A DNA stretch of 64,000 nucleotides. It comes from Streptomyces sp. STR69 (lineage in GTDB: Bacteria; Actinomycetota; Actinomycetes; Streptomycetales; Streptomycetaceae). Location: NCBI RefSeq assembly GCF_024519455.1, contig NZ_JALJRY010000002.1, forward strand, positions 62,001 through 126,000, in the 5' to 3' direction. Of the stretch, positions 1 through 9,260 are shown piece by piece (the first letter of the stretch is position 1; each line of letters starts with the position of its first letter). The translations under genes were made by a program, and so were the position numbers. The notes under the pieces are model-generated. The model ran no database searches. It saw nothing but the letters and a program-made list of their open reading frames with translations, and was not told the origin of the DNA.

Positions 1-255
1 CGTGTAGATGGGGGAGCCGTGCCCTTGCAGGACCCAGTGGCCGGGGACCGTGACCTCGGCCCAGTCCCCGGCGTCGTAGCCCTCCTCGGCGAACGAGTCG
101 TCCTCGGCGTCGGCCGTCGCCGACACACGAAGACGCCAACTACCGTTGAGGGACAGTGACTTCGCGTCCGAGGCCGCGTACCGGGCGCGGGGCGGGAGGG
201 CTCCGCTGCCCGGTGAGACGTCCTCGATGTAGTCGGCGGCGGTGCTGGAAGTCAT
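1..255 (-). CDS. lacZ: beta-galactosidase, GH2 family, N-terminal part (cut by window edge)
   Basis: The 85 visible residues match the start of bacterial LacZ-type glycoside hydrolase family 2 enzymes. After a short lead (YIEDVSPGSG) comes the jelly-roll sugar-binding domain (LSLNGSWRLRVS, then VTVPGHWVLQGHG). The catalytic TIM barrel lies outside the window. The ATG at 255 is preceded by CTGGAGACCG, a good ribosome site. No signal peptide is seen, so the enzyme should be cytoplasmic and hydrolyse beta-galactosides brought in by the ABC transporter just upstream. The gap to the permease stop is 27 bases, so it is very likely the last visible gene of that operon. The family call is firm; substrate linkage cannot be read from this fragment. 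Confidence 0.85.
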   Translation of the reverse strand, partial: MTSSTAADYIEDVSPGSGALPPRARYAASDAKSLSLNGSWRLRVSATADAEDDSFAEEGYDAGDWAEVTVPGHWVLQGHGSPIYT

Positions 256-282
256 CGGTCTCCAGGTCGTGAGATGCGGGTG

Positions 283-1155
283 TCAGCCCTTGATGCCGGT
301 CTGCGCGATCCCCTGCACCAGCCAGCGCTGGAGGAAGAGGAACACGAACACCAGGGGCAGGATGGAAATCGCGGTGGCCATGAAGATCTGGTGGAAGACG
401 ACGGTCTGGTTGGTCATGTACGAGGAGAGCGCGACCTGGACGGTCCAGGCACCAGGATCCTGGCCGATGACCAGCGGCCAGAGGAAGGCGTTCCAGCCGC
501 TGATGAAGGTGATCGTGGCGATCGCGGCGAAGAAGTTCAGCGAGTTGGGCACCACGACCTTCCAGTACGCGCCCCAGTAACCGAGTCCGTCCACGCGTGC
601 CGCCTCCTCCAACTCCTTGGGGAACCCCAGGAAGTACTGCCGGAAGAGGAAGCAGGTGAAACCACTGAACAGGCCCGGGATGATGAGACCCCGGTAAGTG
701 TCGACCCAGCCCAGGGACGAGACGAGGACGAAGCTCGGCACGAAGGTGACGGCCGTCGGAACCATCAGGGTGCCCAGGACGAGGTAGAAGATCTTGTTGG
801 AGTGCTTGTACGGGATGCGGGCCAGGGCATAGCCGGCCAGCGAGCACACCAGCAGGATGCCCACGGTCATGGAGACGGCGACGACCAGCGAGTTCCACAT
901 CGACCGGGCGAAGTCCACCGAGGTGTCGTCGAAGAGGTCGCTGACGTTGCTCCACTGCAGGTTCGTGGGGAAGAACTTCCAGTGTTCCCCGGTGATTTCG
1001 GCATCGGTGGAGAGTGCGTTGCGGACCAGCAGATAGAACGGGACGAGGAAGAGGAAGGCGGCGACGCCGGTGGCGATGTACAGGCCCGTGTTGCCGAGGA
1101 CGCCTCCGCGCCTCGTACGCCGCTTCTTGCTCAACTGTGGTGCGGTGGTGGTCAC
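283..1155 (-). CDS. carbohydrate ABC transporter permease, MalG type (CUT1 family)
   Basis: This 290-residue membrane protein has six predicted membrane segments and the cytoplasmic EAA loop that contacts the ATPase (EEAARVDGLGYWGAYWKVVVP), ending in the conserved proline. Length and order match MalG-type inner permeases of CUT1 sugar importers. It starts with GTG, which overlaps the stop of the preceding permease in a GTGA arrangement, so the two are translationally coupled. No ATPase gene is in the operon. That is usual in Streptomyces, where the shared ATPase MsiK energises many CUT1 importers (family knowledge, not visible here). The substrate is inferred from the neighbouring GH30 and GH2 enzymes to be a galactose-containing oligosaccharide. 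Confidence 0.93.
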   Translation of the reverse strand: MTTTAPQLSKKRRTRRGGVLGNTGLYIATGVAAFLFLVPFYLLVRNALSTDAEITGEHWKFFPTNLQWSNVSDLFDDTSVDFARSMWNSLVVAVSMTVGILLVCSLAGYALARIPYKHSNKIFYLVLGTLMVPTAVTFVPSFVLVSSLGWVDTYRGLIIPGLFSGFTCFLFRQYFLGFPKELEEAARVDGLGYWGAYWKVVVPNSLNFFAAIATITFISGWNAFLWPLVIGQDPGAWTVQVALSSYMTNQTVVFHQIFMATAISILPLVFVFLFLQRWLVQGIAQTGIKG

Positions 1156-2117
1156 TTGGCCTCCTCACCCCTTCCGAAACCCATGAGCTTGCCCTGGAAC
1201 AGGGTGACGATGATGATCAGCAGGGTCAGGATCACGGCGCCCGCGCTGCCGGCGCCGTAGTCCTGGTTCTCGCCGAGCGCGGTGTAGTACAGCTCGACGA
1301 GGGGCGGGCGGCCCCAGGTGGTCTTGGACAGGAGGTTGAAGAACTCGTCGAAGGCCTGGTAGGCGGCGATGAGCAGCAGCAGGATCACCGCGGTCGAGGT
1401 GGCCCGCAGCTGCGGCAGTGTGATGTACCGGAAGGTCTGCCAGCCCGGCTTGGCGCCGTCGATCGCGGCTGCTTCGTACAGCTCGCCCGGGATGTTCTGC
1501 AGTGCGGCCAGGAACAGGATCATGTAGAAACCGGACTGCAGCCACAGACGCGCGGTGACGATCACGAACCAGTACCAGGGCGGGCTGGGGTTGGACAGCC
1601 AGGCGATGTTCTCGACCCCGAACCAGCCGATGATCGTGTTCATCAGGCCGAAGCGGACGCCGCTGAAGATGGACATCTTCCAGATCAGGGCCGCCGCGAC
1701 ATAGCTGCACGCGGTAGGCAGGAAGAACACCGACCGGAAGAAGGCCCGCATGAACCGGAGCCGGTTCACCAGCAGAGCGAGGCCCAGCGACAGGGCCCAG
1801 GTGGTGGGCACGATGAACGCGGCGAAGACGGTGAACGTGCCGAGCGAGCCGACGAAGTCGGGGTTCGTCAGCATGTAGGTGTAGTTGTCGAAACCGACGA
1901 ACCTGCTCGGTGTGACGGTGAAGCGTGCCTCGAAGAAGCTGAGGTAGATGCTCCAGCCGATCGGCACATAGACGAAGATCATCAGTCCGAGGAGGAACGG
2001 GCCGATGAAGAGCCAGAAGTTGAAGGTGCGGTTGCCCCGCAGACCCCGCCGCGGCTTGGCCGAAGTGGCCTTCGCCGGGGCGGGGTTCGCGAGGTCGCGC
2101 GTCGTGGTCGTCGACAT
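1152..2117 (-). CDS. carbohydrate ABC transporter permease, MalF type (CUT1 family)
   Basis: This 321-residue integral membrane protein has an EAA loop (YEAAAIDGAKPGWQTFRYIT) and a basic, cytoplasmic N terminus before the first membrane segment (FNFWLFIGPFLLGLMIFVYV). It pairs with the MalG-type permease whose start overlaps its stop by four bases. The sugar-binding lipoprotein gene lies 17 bases upstream, giving the standard order binding protein, MalF, MalG. Together they form the membrane channel of a high-affinity oligosaccharide importer. Nothing unusual was seen in the reading frame. Confidence 0.93.
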   Translation of the reverse strand: MSTTTTRDLANPAPAKATSAKPRRGLRGNRTFNFWLFIGPFLLGLMIFVYVPIGWSIYLSFFEARFTVTPSRFVGFDNYTYMLTNPDFVGSLGTFTVFAAFIVPTTWALSLGLALLVNRLRFMRAFFRSVFFLPTACSYVAAALIWKMSIFSGVRFGLMNTIIGWFGVENIAWLSNPSPPWYWFVIVTARLWLQSGFYMILFLAALQNIPGELYEAAAIDGAKPGWQTFRYITLPQLRATSTAVILLLLIAAYQAFDEFFNLLSKTTWGRPPLVELYYTALGENQDYGAGSAGAVILTLLIIIVTLFQGKLMGFGRGEEAK

Positions 2118-2134
2118 GTCCAGTCCGTCCGGGC

Positions 2135-3400
2135 CTATCCGAACAGCTTCTTGAGCTCGCGGTTCACCGCCGTGTCGGCCTTGTCGAGAGAGGCCTCCGG
2201 GTCACCGCCCTTGCGCACGGAGTTGGCGAAGACGTCCTCCAGCGCGGTGATCATCGCCTGGGTCCAGCCGATGTTGTCGAAGTGGCCGAACTCGTTGAAG
2301 AGCTTGACGCCCTCGGCGGGCAGCCCGGACTTGAGCTTGGTGGCCCCGGCGGCGATCGAGGCGCGCGGCGGGATGTGGAAGCCGTAGGAGGTGGCCCAGT
2401 CCTCCTGGTCCTTCTTCTGGTCGATCCACAGCCACTTCACGTACTCCTTGGCCGCGTCGACGTTCGCGCCCTTGGCGTTGACGAACATCGACCAACCGCC
2501 GTTGTAGACCGACTGCTTGCCGGAGTCGATGGTCTTCGGGAACGGGAAGATGCCGATGTCGTCGCCGAGCGCCTTCTGGAACTGCGGCATCGCCCACATG
2601 CCGCAGAACTGGATGGCGCACAGGCCCTGGTTGAGCGCGGACGGGTCCCAGTAGTCCGTCGGGGCGTCGAGCAGCAGGTCGCCGCTGGTGAACAGCTTGC
2701 GCATCTTCTTGATGCCCTCGATGACGCCGGGCGTGTGGTAGGCGATCTGGTTCTGGGCGTTGAGGGTGTCGGCGCCGGCCGACCAGATCATGGGGTTGAT
2801 GACCGCGTGCAGGTCGTTGCCGATGTACAGGCCCTTGACCTTGCCGGTGGTGAGCTTCGCGGCGGCCTCGATCAGCTCGTCGAGGGTCTCCGGCACCTTC
2901 ACACCGGCCTTCTCCAGGAGGGAGGGCCGGTAGAAGAAGAACTGCGGGTCGTCGATCATCCGGACGCCGTAGATCTTCCCGTCCACCGTGTGCGAGGCGA
3001 TGTCGGCCGGATTGAAGTCGGCCTTGACCGGGTCGATGATGTCGCTCAGGTCGGCCACCTGACCGCTCTTCACCATCTGGATCTGCGGGTGGAACTCGAA
3101 CATGTCCGGCGCGCTCTTGGTGAGCAGCGTGGCGAACAGCTTGCTCTCGTAGTCGCTGCTGGTGATCCACTGGGTGGCCACATTGGCCTTGGAGTAGGCC
3201 TTCGCATAGCGCTTGATGGCCTGTTCGGTCCCGGCCTCGCCGTAGGCGTGGAACATCTGGGTGAGGTTCTTGCCCGAACCGCCGCTTCCCCCACGCCCGT
3301 TGTTGCCCCCGCACGCGGCCAGCGTGCCGGCCGCGGCCATTCCCGCTGCCGCCCGGAATATCGATCGGCGGGACCAGTTGCTGTTGCTCATTGCCGACAT
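2135..3400 (-). CDS. extracellular sugar-binding lipoprotein of the ABC importer
   Basis: A 421-residue solute-binding protein, SBP_bac_1 type. The N terminus has a twin-arginine stretch (SRRSIFRAAAGMAAAGTLAA) followed at once by a lipobox cysteine, so it should be exported by Tat and anchored to the outer face of the membrane. The start at 3400 was chosen because AAGGACGTCACC lies directly upstream and because the upstream extension of the open frame looks non-coding. The mature part has the usual cluster-1 features of CUT1 binding proteins. It is the first gene of the operon with the two permeases and LacZ, and should decide which oligosaccharide is imported. Confidence 0.92.
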   Translation of the reverse strand: MSAMSNSNWSRRSIFRAAAGMAAAGTLAACGGNNGRGGSGGSGKNLTQMFHAYGEAGTEQAIKRYAKAYSKANVATQWITSSDYESKLFATLLTKSAPDMFEFHPQIQMVKSGQVADLSDIIDPVKADFNPADIASHTVDGKIYGVRMIDDPQFFFYRPSLLEKAGVKVPETLDELIEAAAKLTTGKVKGLYIGNDLHAVINPMIWSAGADTLNAQNQIAYHTPGVIEGIKKMRKLFTSGDLLLDAPTDYWDPSALNQGLCAIQFCGMWAMPQFQKALGDDIGIFPFPKTIDSGKQSVYNGGWSMFVNAKGANVDAAKEYVKWLWIDQKKDQEDWATSYGFHIPPRASIAAGATKLKSGLPAEGVKLFNEFGHFDNIGWTQAMITALEDVFANSVRKGGDPEASLDKADTAVNRELKKLFG

Positions 3401-3477
3401 GGTGACGTCCTTGTCTCTCGCGCGGCTGCGGCTCCACGGCTCAGCTGCCCGTGGCTGAATTCGAGGTGCGGTGCGGG

Positions 3478-3520
3478 ACGTTAACCTTCGGCTAAGGCTT
3501 CGGCAAGGGGTTGGACGAAG
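3478..3520 (-). promoter_or_regulatory. candidate promoter and ROK operator of the sugar-importer operon
   Basis: On the minus strand a -35-like TTGCCG (3506-3501) and a -10-like TAACGT (3483-3478) are separated by 17 bases, about 70 bases before the binding-protein start. The -35 box lies inside a 22-base element (3499-3520) whose core, CAAGGGGTT on the plus strand, also occurs at the -35 of the ROK gene (6820-6841). A shared element over both promoters suggests one repressor site. Promoter boxes are by eye; the repeat itself is plain in the sequence. Confidence 0.5.
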
Positions 3521-3566
3521 CCTGTTCGAAGCGTTGTGCAAGGTTCGGAATACCGGACGTGACGAA

Positions 3567-3597
3567 GGTGCGGGCCGCCACGCGGTCGGCCCGCACC
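3567..3597 (-). terminator. stem-loop terminator after the GH30 gene
   Basis: A perfect 10-bp inverted repeat (GGTGCGGGCC at 3567-3576 with GGCCCGCACC at 3588-3597, 11-base loop) sits 17 bases beyond the GH30 stop codon. There is no T-tract, as is common in Streptomyces. It would separate the ROK-GH30 transcript from the importer operon. Confidence 0.7.
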
Positions 3598-3613
3598 AGG
3601 TGTCAGGTGGTCA

Positions 3614-5473
3614 TCAGACTTTCGACCAGGCCTCGTTGGCCCCGCCGTTGCAGCTGTACAGGATCACTCTGCTGCCGTCGGCGGTCGCCTGACCGCTCAC
3701 GTCGAGACACTTCCCGGACGCCTCGCTGAGGATCTGCCCGTTGGCGTTCAACAGCCACCGCTGGCCGGGATCACCCGTGAAGGCGGCTGCGGTCGTCAGC
3801 CCCGAACTCCCCACCGTCAGATACCCGTTGGCCCCCTTCAGGCCACCCTTCGCGTCGTACGACCATGTCTGCTCCGCCCCGCCCGTGCAGGTGCCGATCG
3901 CGGCCCCCGAGGCGTCCGCCGTCAGGCACTTCCCGGACTGGCTGCCCTGCAGGGCGCCGGTGATCGCCGTCGAACTCCCGTGGCCCGCCTGGCCCTTCCG
4001 GTCCTTCTGGTCGAGGACGTACGTCGTGATCGAGCGGGCGGCGAGGGTCGTGGAGACCGTGGAGCCACTCACCTCCGGCTTGGCGACCTTCGCCCAGTTC
4101 TCCGTGGCCGAGGTCCGCACGGCCTGCGTCGCCCGCACCGGCGTCCTGCTGTTGAAGTGCAGGTCGAGCGGAGTGTCCGTGGTGTTCTGGTTGTTGACGA
4201 CGACGACCCACTTGCCGTCCCGGTCGTACGAGGTCACCTCCACACCGCTCGGCGCGCCCGTCACGTTGTGCGCGACGGAGCCCGGCCGGACGAACTTGCT
4301 GTACTGGCCCAGCGCGTAGTACCGCTTGGTGAAGTACAGGCTCTGGTTGCCGTCCGTCGCGTAGTCGGGGTCGTAGTAGATCAGCCCGTCGTTCCAGCCG
4401 ACGTCGTTGCGCGCGGCCGGGTCCGTGCCGTAGCCGCTGGCGAGGGCCACCCACCACTGGAACGCCGAGTCGTGTGCGCTCGCGAAGTCCTTGTACATGA
4501 TCCGGGACATCAGCAGGGCGTTGTCGATCGTCGGGTCGTACTCCTGGTTCCAGCCCGTGCTGCCCTTGCCGAAGCAGCAGATCTCGGTGGCCCAGGAGGG
4601 CTTGCCGACCGTCTTCGCCGTCTCGTAGACATTGCCCAACTGGCCGTCGTTCGGGTTGTTGTACGTGTGATGTGCCAGCTCGGACACGTACTGGGCGGTG
4701 TCCGGCTGCGCGATCCACTGCGGGACCTCGGTGCTGAAGCTCACCGTGCTGCTCGACTCGTCGGCGATGATGCTGGTCTTCTGCTTCCGGGCCCGCTGCT
4801 CGGCGCCCAACGCCCGCACGATGTCGTCGCGTTGGCCGACGGTGACCTGCATGCCCTCCTGGCCGCAGTCGCCGAAGTTGTTGTTGGGCTCGTTGAAGGG
4901 GCTGATGTAGTCGAACTCGGCGCCCTGCTTCGCGAAGTGGGCGGTGACGTCGGCGACGTACTTCGCGTAGTCGCCCTCGTTCTCGGCCTTCAACTGGCCG
5001 CCGCAGCTCTGCCCGTTGGTCGTCCACTGCGCGGGCGCGCTGTTCACGAACCCGATCAGGTCCTGGACGCCGTACTTCGCGGCGTACTTGAGGAACGTCT
5101 GCCCGCCCTTGTCCCTGCTCCAGTCGTAGGTGCCGTCGGCGTTCAGGAAGTCCTGGGCGGCGCGGGCCGGGGTGGTGACCGCGGCGCCACCGCCACCGAT
5201 GTTGTAGCGGTAGGAGGAGAGGCCCAATCCCTTTGAGGAGAACAGGAGTTGGGCGACCCGGGCCTGGACCTCGGGCTTGAAGTACTGGAGGTCGTCGACC
5301 CACCAGGCGCCGGACGCGCCGATGTTGTCGATGGTCTGGGCCGCGTGGGGGGAGACCTCCGCCGGTGCGACGCCGTCGGCGTTCGCGGGCGGCGCGGATA
5401 TCAGGGCCCCGGTGACGGCGAGCGCGGCTGCCGCTGTCGCGAGGATCGATCTCCTGGGGTGGTGCTGAGTCAC
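3614..5473 (-). CDS. secreted GH30 family glycosidase with C-terminal ricin-type (CBM13-like) domain
   Basis: A secreted polysaccharide hydrolase of about 619 residues: signal peptide (RRSILATAAAALAVTGALIS, cleavage near ANA-DG), a (beta/alpha)8 catalytic domain, a beta-sandwich ending near VLDQKD, and a ricin-B lectin domain with QTW, QRW and EAW motifs. The acid/base glutamate is in FNEPNNNFG and the likely nucleophile in SWATEICCFG. The RYNIGGGG motif and overall layout resemble GH30 endo-beta-1,6-galactanases of Streptomyces; with LacZ and an oligosaccharide importer alongside, degradation of arabinogalactan side chains is a reasonable inference. The GTG at 5473 has GGAAGG at good spacing; ATGs at 5479 and 5494 are alternatives. 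It lies 17 bases after the ROK gene, so they are co-transcribed. Confidence 0.85.
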   Translation of the reverse strand: MTQHHPRRSILATAAAALAVTGALISAPPANADGVAPAEVSPHAAQTIDNIGASGAWWVDDLQYFKPEVQARVAQLLFSSKGLGLSSYRYNIGGGGAAVTTPARAAQDFLNADGTYDWSRDKGGQTFLKYAAKYGVQDLIGFVNSAPAQWTTNGQSCGGQLKAENEGDYAKYVADVTAHFAKQGAEFDYISPFNEPNNNFGDCGQEGMQVTVGQRDDIVRALGAEQRARKQKTSIIADESSSTVSFSTEVPQWIAQPDTAQYVSELAHHTYNNPNDGQLGNVYETAKTVGKPSWATEICCFGKGSTGWNQEYDPTIDNALLMSRIMYKDFASAHDSAFQWWVALASGYGTDPAARNDVGWNDGLIYYDPDYATDGNQSLYFTKRYYALGQYSKFVRPGSVAHNVTGAPSGVEVTSYDRDGKWVVVVNNQNTTDTPLDLHFNSRTPVRATQAVRTSATENWAKVAKPEVSGSTVSTTLAARSITTYVLDQKDRKGQAGHGSSTAITGALQGSQSGKCLTADASGAAIGTCTGGAEQTWSYDAKGGLKGANGYLTVGSSGLTTAAAFTGDPGQRWLLNANGQILSEASGKCLDVSGQATADGSRVILYSCNGGANEAWSKV

Positions 5474-5490
5474 GTGCATCCCTTCCGTCG

Positions 5491-6738
5491 TCATGAAGGT
5501 GGTGCGGTACGGCTCCTTGCCTGGGTGGTGCGGTTCTTGCCGGTCCTCTGTCCCACCGACTGAAGTGCCCCTTCGAGCGCGAACGTTGCCGCTCCGAGGC
5601 ACGCCGGATCGGTGGGGATGGGGGAGAGGACGATCTCGGTGGCGGCGAACGGCCGCCTGAGCGCGTGCCGTTGGACGGCCTCGCGCACTTCGTGCAGCAG
5701 GGGTTCACCGAGCTTGCGGGCCACCCAGCTGCTGAGCACGACCACTTCGGGGTTGAGGAGGTTGACCAGATTGGCGATGCCCGCGCCGACGTAACGGGCC
5801 GTCTCCCGTACGACCTTGAGGGCCACGGGATCGTTCGCGGCCACGGCGCGGGCCAGCGCGTCGATCGTGGCCGTCTGGTCCTCGGGGTGCAGCAGTGGGC
5901 TCTGCGGGCTCAACTCCCGCAGGTTCAGCATGATTCCGGGCGCGCCGACATAGGCCTCGACGCAGCCGTGGTTGCCGCAGCGGCACAGTCGTCCGTCCAG
6001 GACGAGCGTGGTGTGGCCCCACTCGCCGGCGCTGTTGCTCACCCCCCGGTACAGCCCGCCGCCCAGCGCGAGCCCGGCGCCGACCCCGGTCCCGAGGTTG
6101 ACCACCACCGTGTCCCCGCGCCCGCGCGCCGCCCCGAACCACATCTCGGCGACCGCGCCGGCCCGCAGCGGATTGTCCAGGTAGAGCGGGTAGGCGATGA
6201 CCTCGGACAGCAGGTCCAGCAACGGCACGTCGTGCCAGTCCCAGTTGGGCGCGTACTCCGAGACACCGGTCTTGCGGTCCACCTGGCCCGGCACGCTCAC
6301 CCCGACGCCGAGGACGCGCGCCGCCTCGACTCCGGCCTGCGCGACCACCGCCCCGACGGCGGCGGCGACATGACCGACCACCTGTTCCGGACGGCTCTCG
6401 CCGGGCCGCATGTCCTCGTCGGCACGGGCCAGGACGTTCAACGCCAGGTCGAACAGCTCGACATGGACGTACGTCTCCGCGATGTCGACGCCGATCAGTG
6501 CGCCCCCCGACGCGTTGACCGCGACCAGACCCCGGGGGCGGCCCCCCGCCGAGTCCTCGAAGCCGACCTCGGTGATCATCCGCAGATCCAGCAGCTCACC
6601 GACGAGCGTGGCCACCGTGGCCAGGCTCAGCCCGGTCGCCGCGGCCAACTCCTGCCGGGACGTGGGCGACTGGGCGATGATCTGACGCAGCACCTCGTAG
6701 CGGTTCGCGGTACGGATGTCGCGTGATGTGCGCTTCAC
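5491..6738 (-). CDS. ROK family transcriptional repressor
   Basis: An N-terminal winged helix (SRDIRTANRYEVLRQI, then SRQELAAATGLSLATVATLV) is followed by a sugar-kinase-like ROK domain with the phosphate loop (VNLGTGVGAGLALGG) and the zinc-binding cluster CRCGNHGCVEAYVG. Such proteins repress sugar-use genes until a sugar or sugar phosphate binds. The start is uncertain: the open frame reaches a TTG at 6798, but that lies in the predicted promoter; GTG at 6738 keeps the whole conserved protein and was chosen. It heads a transcript with the GH30 gene, and its promoter shares a motif with the importer operon, suggesting autoregulation and control of the whole locus. Confidence 0.9.
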   Translation of the reverse strand: MKRTSRDIRTANRYEVLRQIIAQSPTSRQELAAATGLSLATVATLVGELLDLRMITEVGFEDSAGGRPRGLVAVNASGGALIGVDIAETYVHVELFDLALNVLARADEDMRPGESRPEQVVGHVAAAVGAVVAQAGVEAARVLGVGVSVPGQVDRKTGVSEYAPNWDWHDVPLLDLLSEVIAYPLYLDNPLRAGAVAEMWFGAARGRGDTVVVNLGTGVGAGLALGGGLYRGVSNSAGEWGHTTLVLDGRLCRCGNHGCVEAYVGAPGIMLNLRELSPQSPLLHPEDQTATIDALARAVAANDPVALKVVRETARYVGAGIANLVNLLNPEVVVLSSWVARKLGEPLLHEVREAVQRHALRRPFAATEIVLSPIPTDPACLGAATFALEGALQSVGQRTGKNRTTQARSRTAPPS

Positions 6739-6797
6739 CGGAGGTGCCCCCACCCTTGTGCCGTCATGCCGGGGCACGACGGCCCCGGCGCGCGGCA

Positions 6798-6841
6798 AGG
6801 CTATGGGCAGCGGGTGACGTTCGACAAGGGGTTAGGAAAGG
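6798..6841 (-). promoter_or_regulatory. candidate promoter and operator of the ROK-GH30 transcript
   Basis: On the minus strand TTGTCG (6827-6822) and TAGCCT (6803-6798) are 18 bases apart and about 53 bases before the GTG start at 6738. The element at 6820-6841 matches the one at 3499-3520 (CAAGGGGTT core) and includes GTTAGGAAAG, which resembles half of the TTAGGAAA-type sites known for some actinobacterial ROK regulators. Operator assignment is inference. Confidence 0.5.
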
Positions 6842-6869
6842 GGCTATACAAAGTCGCCCACCCGGTCGT

Positions 6870-6892
6870 CGGCCCGGTCCTCCGCCGGGCCG
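6870..6892 (-). terminator. stem-loop after the alditol oxidase gene
   Basis: A perfect 8-bp stem, CGGCCCGG with CCGGGCCG around a 7-base loop, lies 21 bases after the stop of the minus-strand oxidase gene and upstream of the ROK promoter. Confidence 0.6.
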
Positions 6893-6913
6893 CCCGCCGA
6901 GTCGTGGACCGAG

Positions 6914-8200
<1,287 letters not shown>

Positions 8201-8306
8201 TCACCTGTCGGTGAAGAGTGCGGATTTCGTCGTCTTAGGTTGATAAAAACCGCCTGATGCCCAAATCTATCGCCGTTTGCCTGCGGTATCGGTAGTCTCC
8301 GGCGAT

Positions 8307-8966
8307 ATGAGCGAGCGCCTGCCCGACACCGACCTCACCCGCCACCGCCGGCTCCGCGAACAGGGCAGCCTCGACCGCGCCGACCTGGACGCGATCCTGG
8401 ACGCCGGCTTCGTCTGCCATCTCGGAGTCGTGATCGAGGGGCGGCCGGTTGTCGTACCCACGGTGTACGGGAGGGACGGGCGGCGGCTGTATCTGCACGG
8501 GTCCGTCGCGAGTCGTAGCCTCGCGGGCGGAGAGCCCGTGTGCGTCACCGTCACGCATGTCGACGGGCTGGTGCTGGCCAGGTCCGTCTTCGAGCACGGG
8601 GTGAACTACCGCAGCGCGATGATCCACGGGGTGCCCCGCAAGGTCACCGACCCGGACGAGAAGCTGGCCGGCCTGCGCCGCCTCACCGAACAGGCGACGC
8701 CGGGGCAGTGGTCGTACGCCAGGCAGCCGAACCGCAAGGAACTCGCCGCCACCACGCTGCTCGTCCTCTCGCTGGAGGAGGCCTCCGTCAAGATCCGTAC
8801 CGGTGGGCCCGACGACGGGGACGGGCCCGACGCGGAGCTGGGCCTCTGGGCCGGGACGCTGCCGCTGACCTCGACCTGGGGCGCGCCCGTACCGGACCCC
8901 GTACTGCAGGCGGGTATCCCGGTGCCGGAGCACATCGCGCGCCGCGGGGGAGCCGGGCAAGGCTGA
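8307..8966 (+). CDS. pyridoxamine 5'-phosphate oxidase-like (split-barrel) flavin/F420-binding protein
   Basis: About 219 residues with the split-barrel fold of the PPOX superfamily: strands around AILDAGFVCHLGVVIEGRPVVVPTVYGRDG, then LYLHGSVASRSL and VCVTVTHVDGLVLARSVFEHGVNYRSAMIHG. This subgroup (pyridoxamine 5'-phosphate oxidase family, about 210-230 residues) is common in actinomycetes and mostly uncharacterised, so flavin binding is by family only. The ATG at 8307 was preferred over an upstream TTG at 8277 because the first conserved residues follow it. A possible -10 (TAGTCT at 8293) lies so close that the message may be leaderless. Confidence 0.8.
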   Translation: MSERLPDTDLTRHRRLREQGSLDRADLDAILDAGFVCHLGVVIEGRPVVVPTVYGRDGRRLYLHGSVASRSLAGGEPVCVTVTHVDGLVLARSVFEHGVNYRSAMIHGVPRKVTDPDEKLAGLRRLTEQATPGQWSYARQPNRKELAATTLLVLSLEEASVKIRTGGPDDGDGPDAELGLWAGTLPLTSTWGAPVPDPVLQAGIPVPEHIARRGGAGQG

Positions 8967-9260
8967 CCCGGCAGTGATCTCCACCCCGCCCCGTGGCGCC
9001 TGGCGGCCCGACTTGCCCCGATCCCGCCCACCCCCATGCGCTCAGGGGCGCGGGGCCGTGACATTTGCGGCTCCGCCACGGGGCGCACCCGGCCACAACG
9101 CACCCGCACCCCGCAAACAACCCGAGCCCCCACCCCGGCCCGCCCCGACCGACCGACCCGCACCACACCGCGCCCCCCGCTCCCACCGCGCGACCGCCGG
9201 GGGCATACCGTGAGGAGTCGTACGTCCGAGCAGGGCGCACGCGCCGGGAGGAGATACGGG
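8967..9260. other. 294-base non-coding gap
   Basis: Very GC-rich and C-biased. It includes a GGGGCGCGGGGCC stretch near 9050, resembling the short GGGGCGCGGGG motifs scattered between Streptomyces genes. No convincing gene, promoter pair or long hairpin was recognised. The last 14 bases carry the GGAGGAG ribosome site of the next gene. Confidence 0.4.

Noticed and set aside
6739..6798. Longer ROK protein starting at TTG 6798
   Set aside because: The TTG lies in the candidate -10 region and the added residues are not typical of ROK proteins.
8277..8306. Upstream TTG start for the PPOX-like gene
   Set aside because: The extra ten residues carry no conserved sequence and overlap a likely -10 box; ATG 8307 is better.
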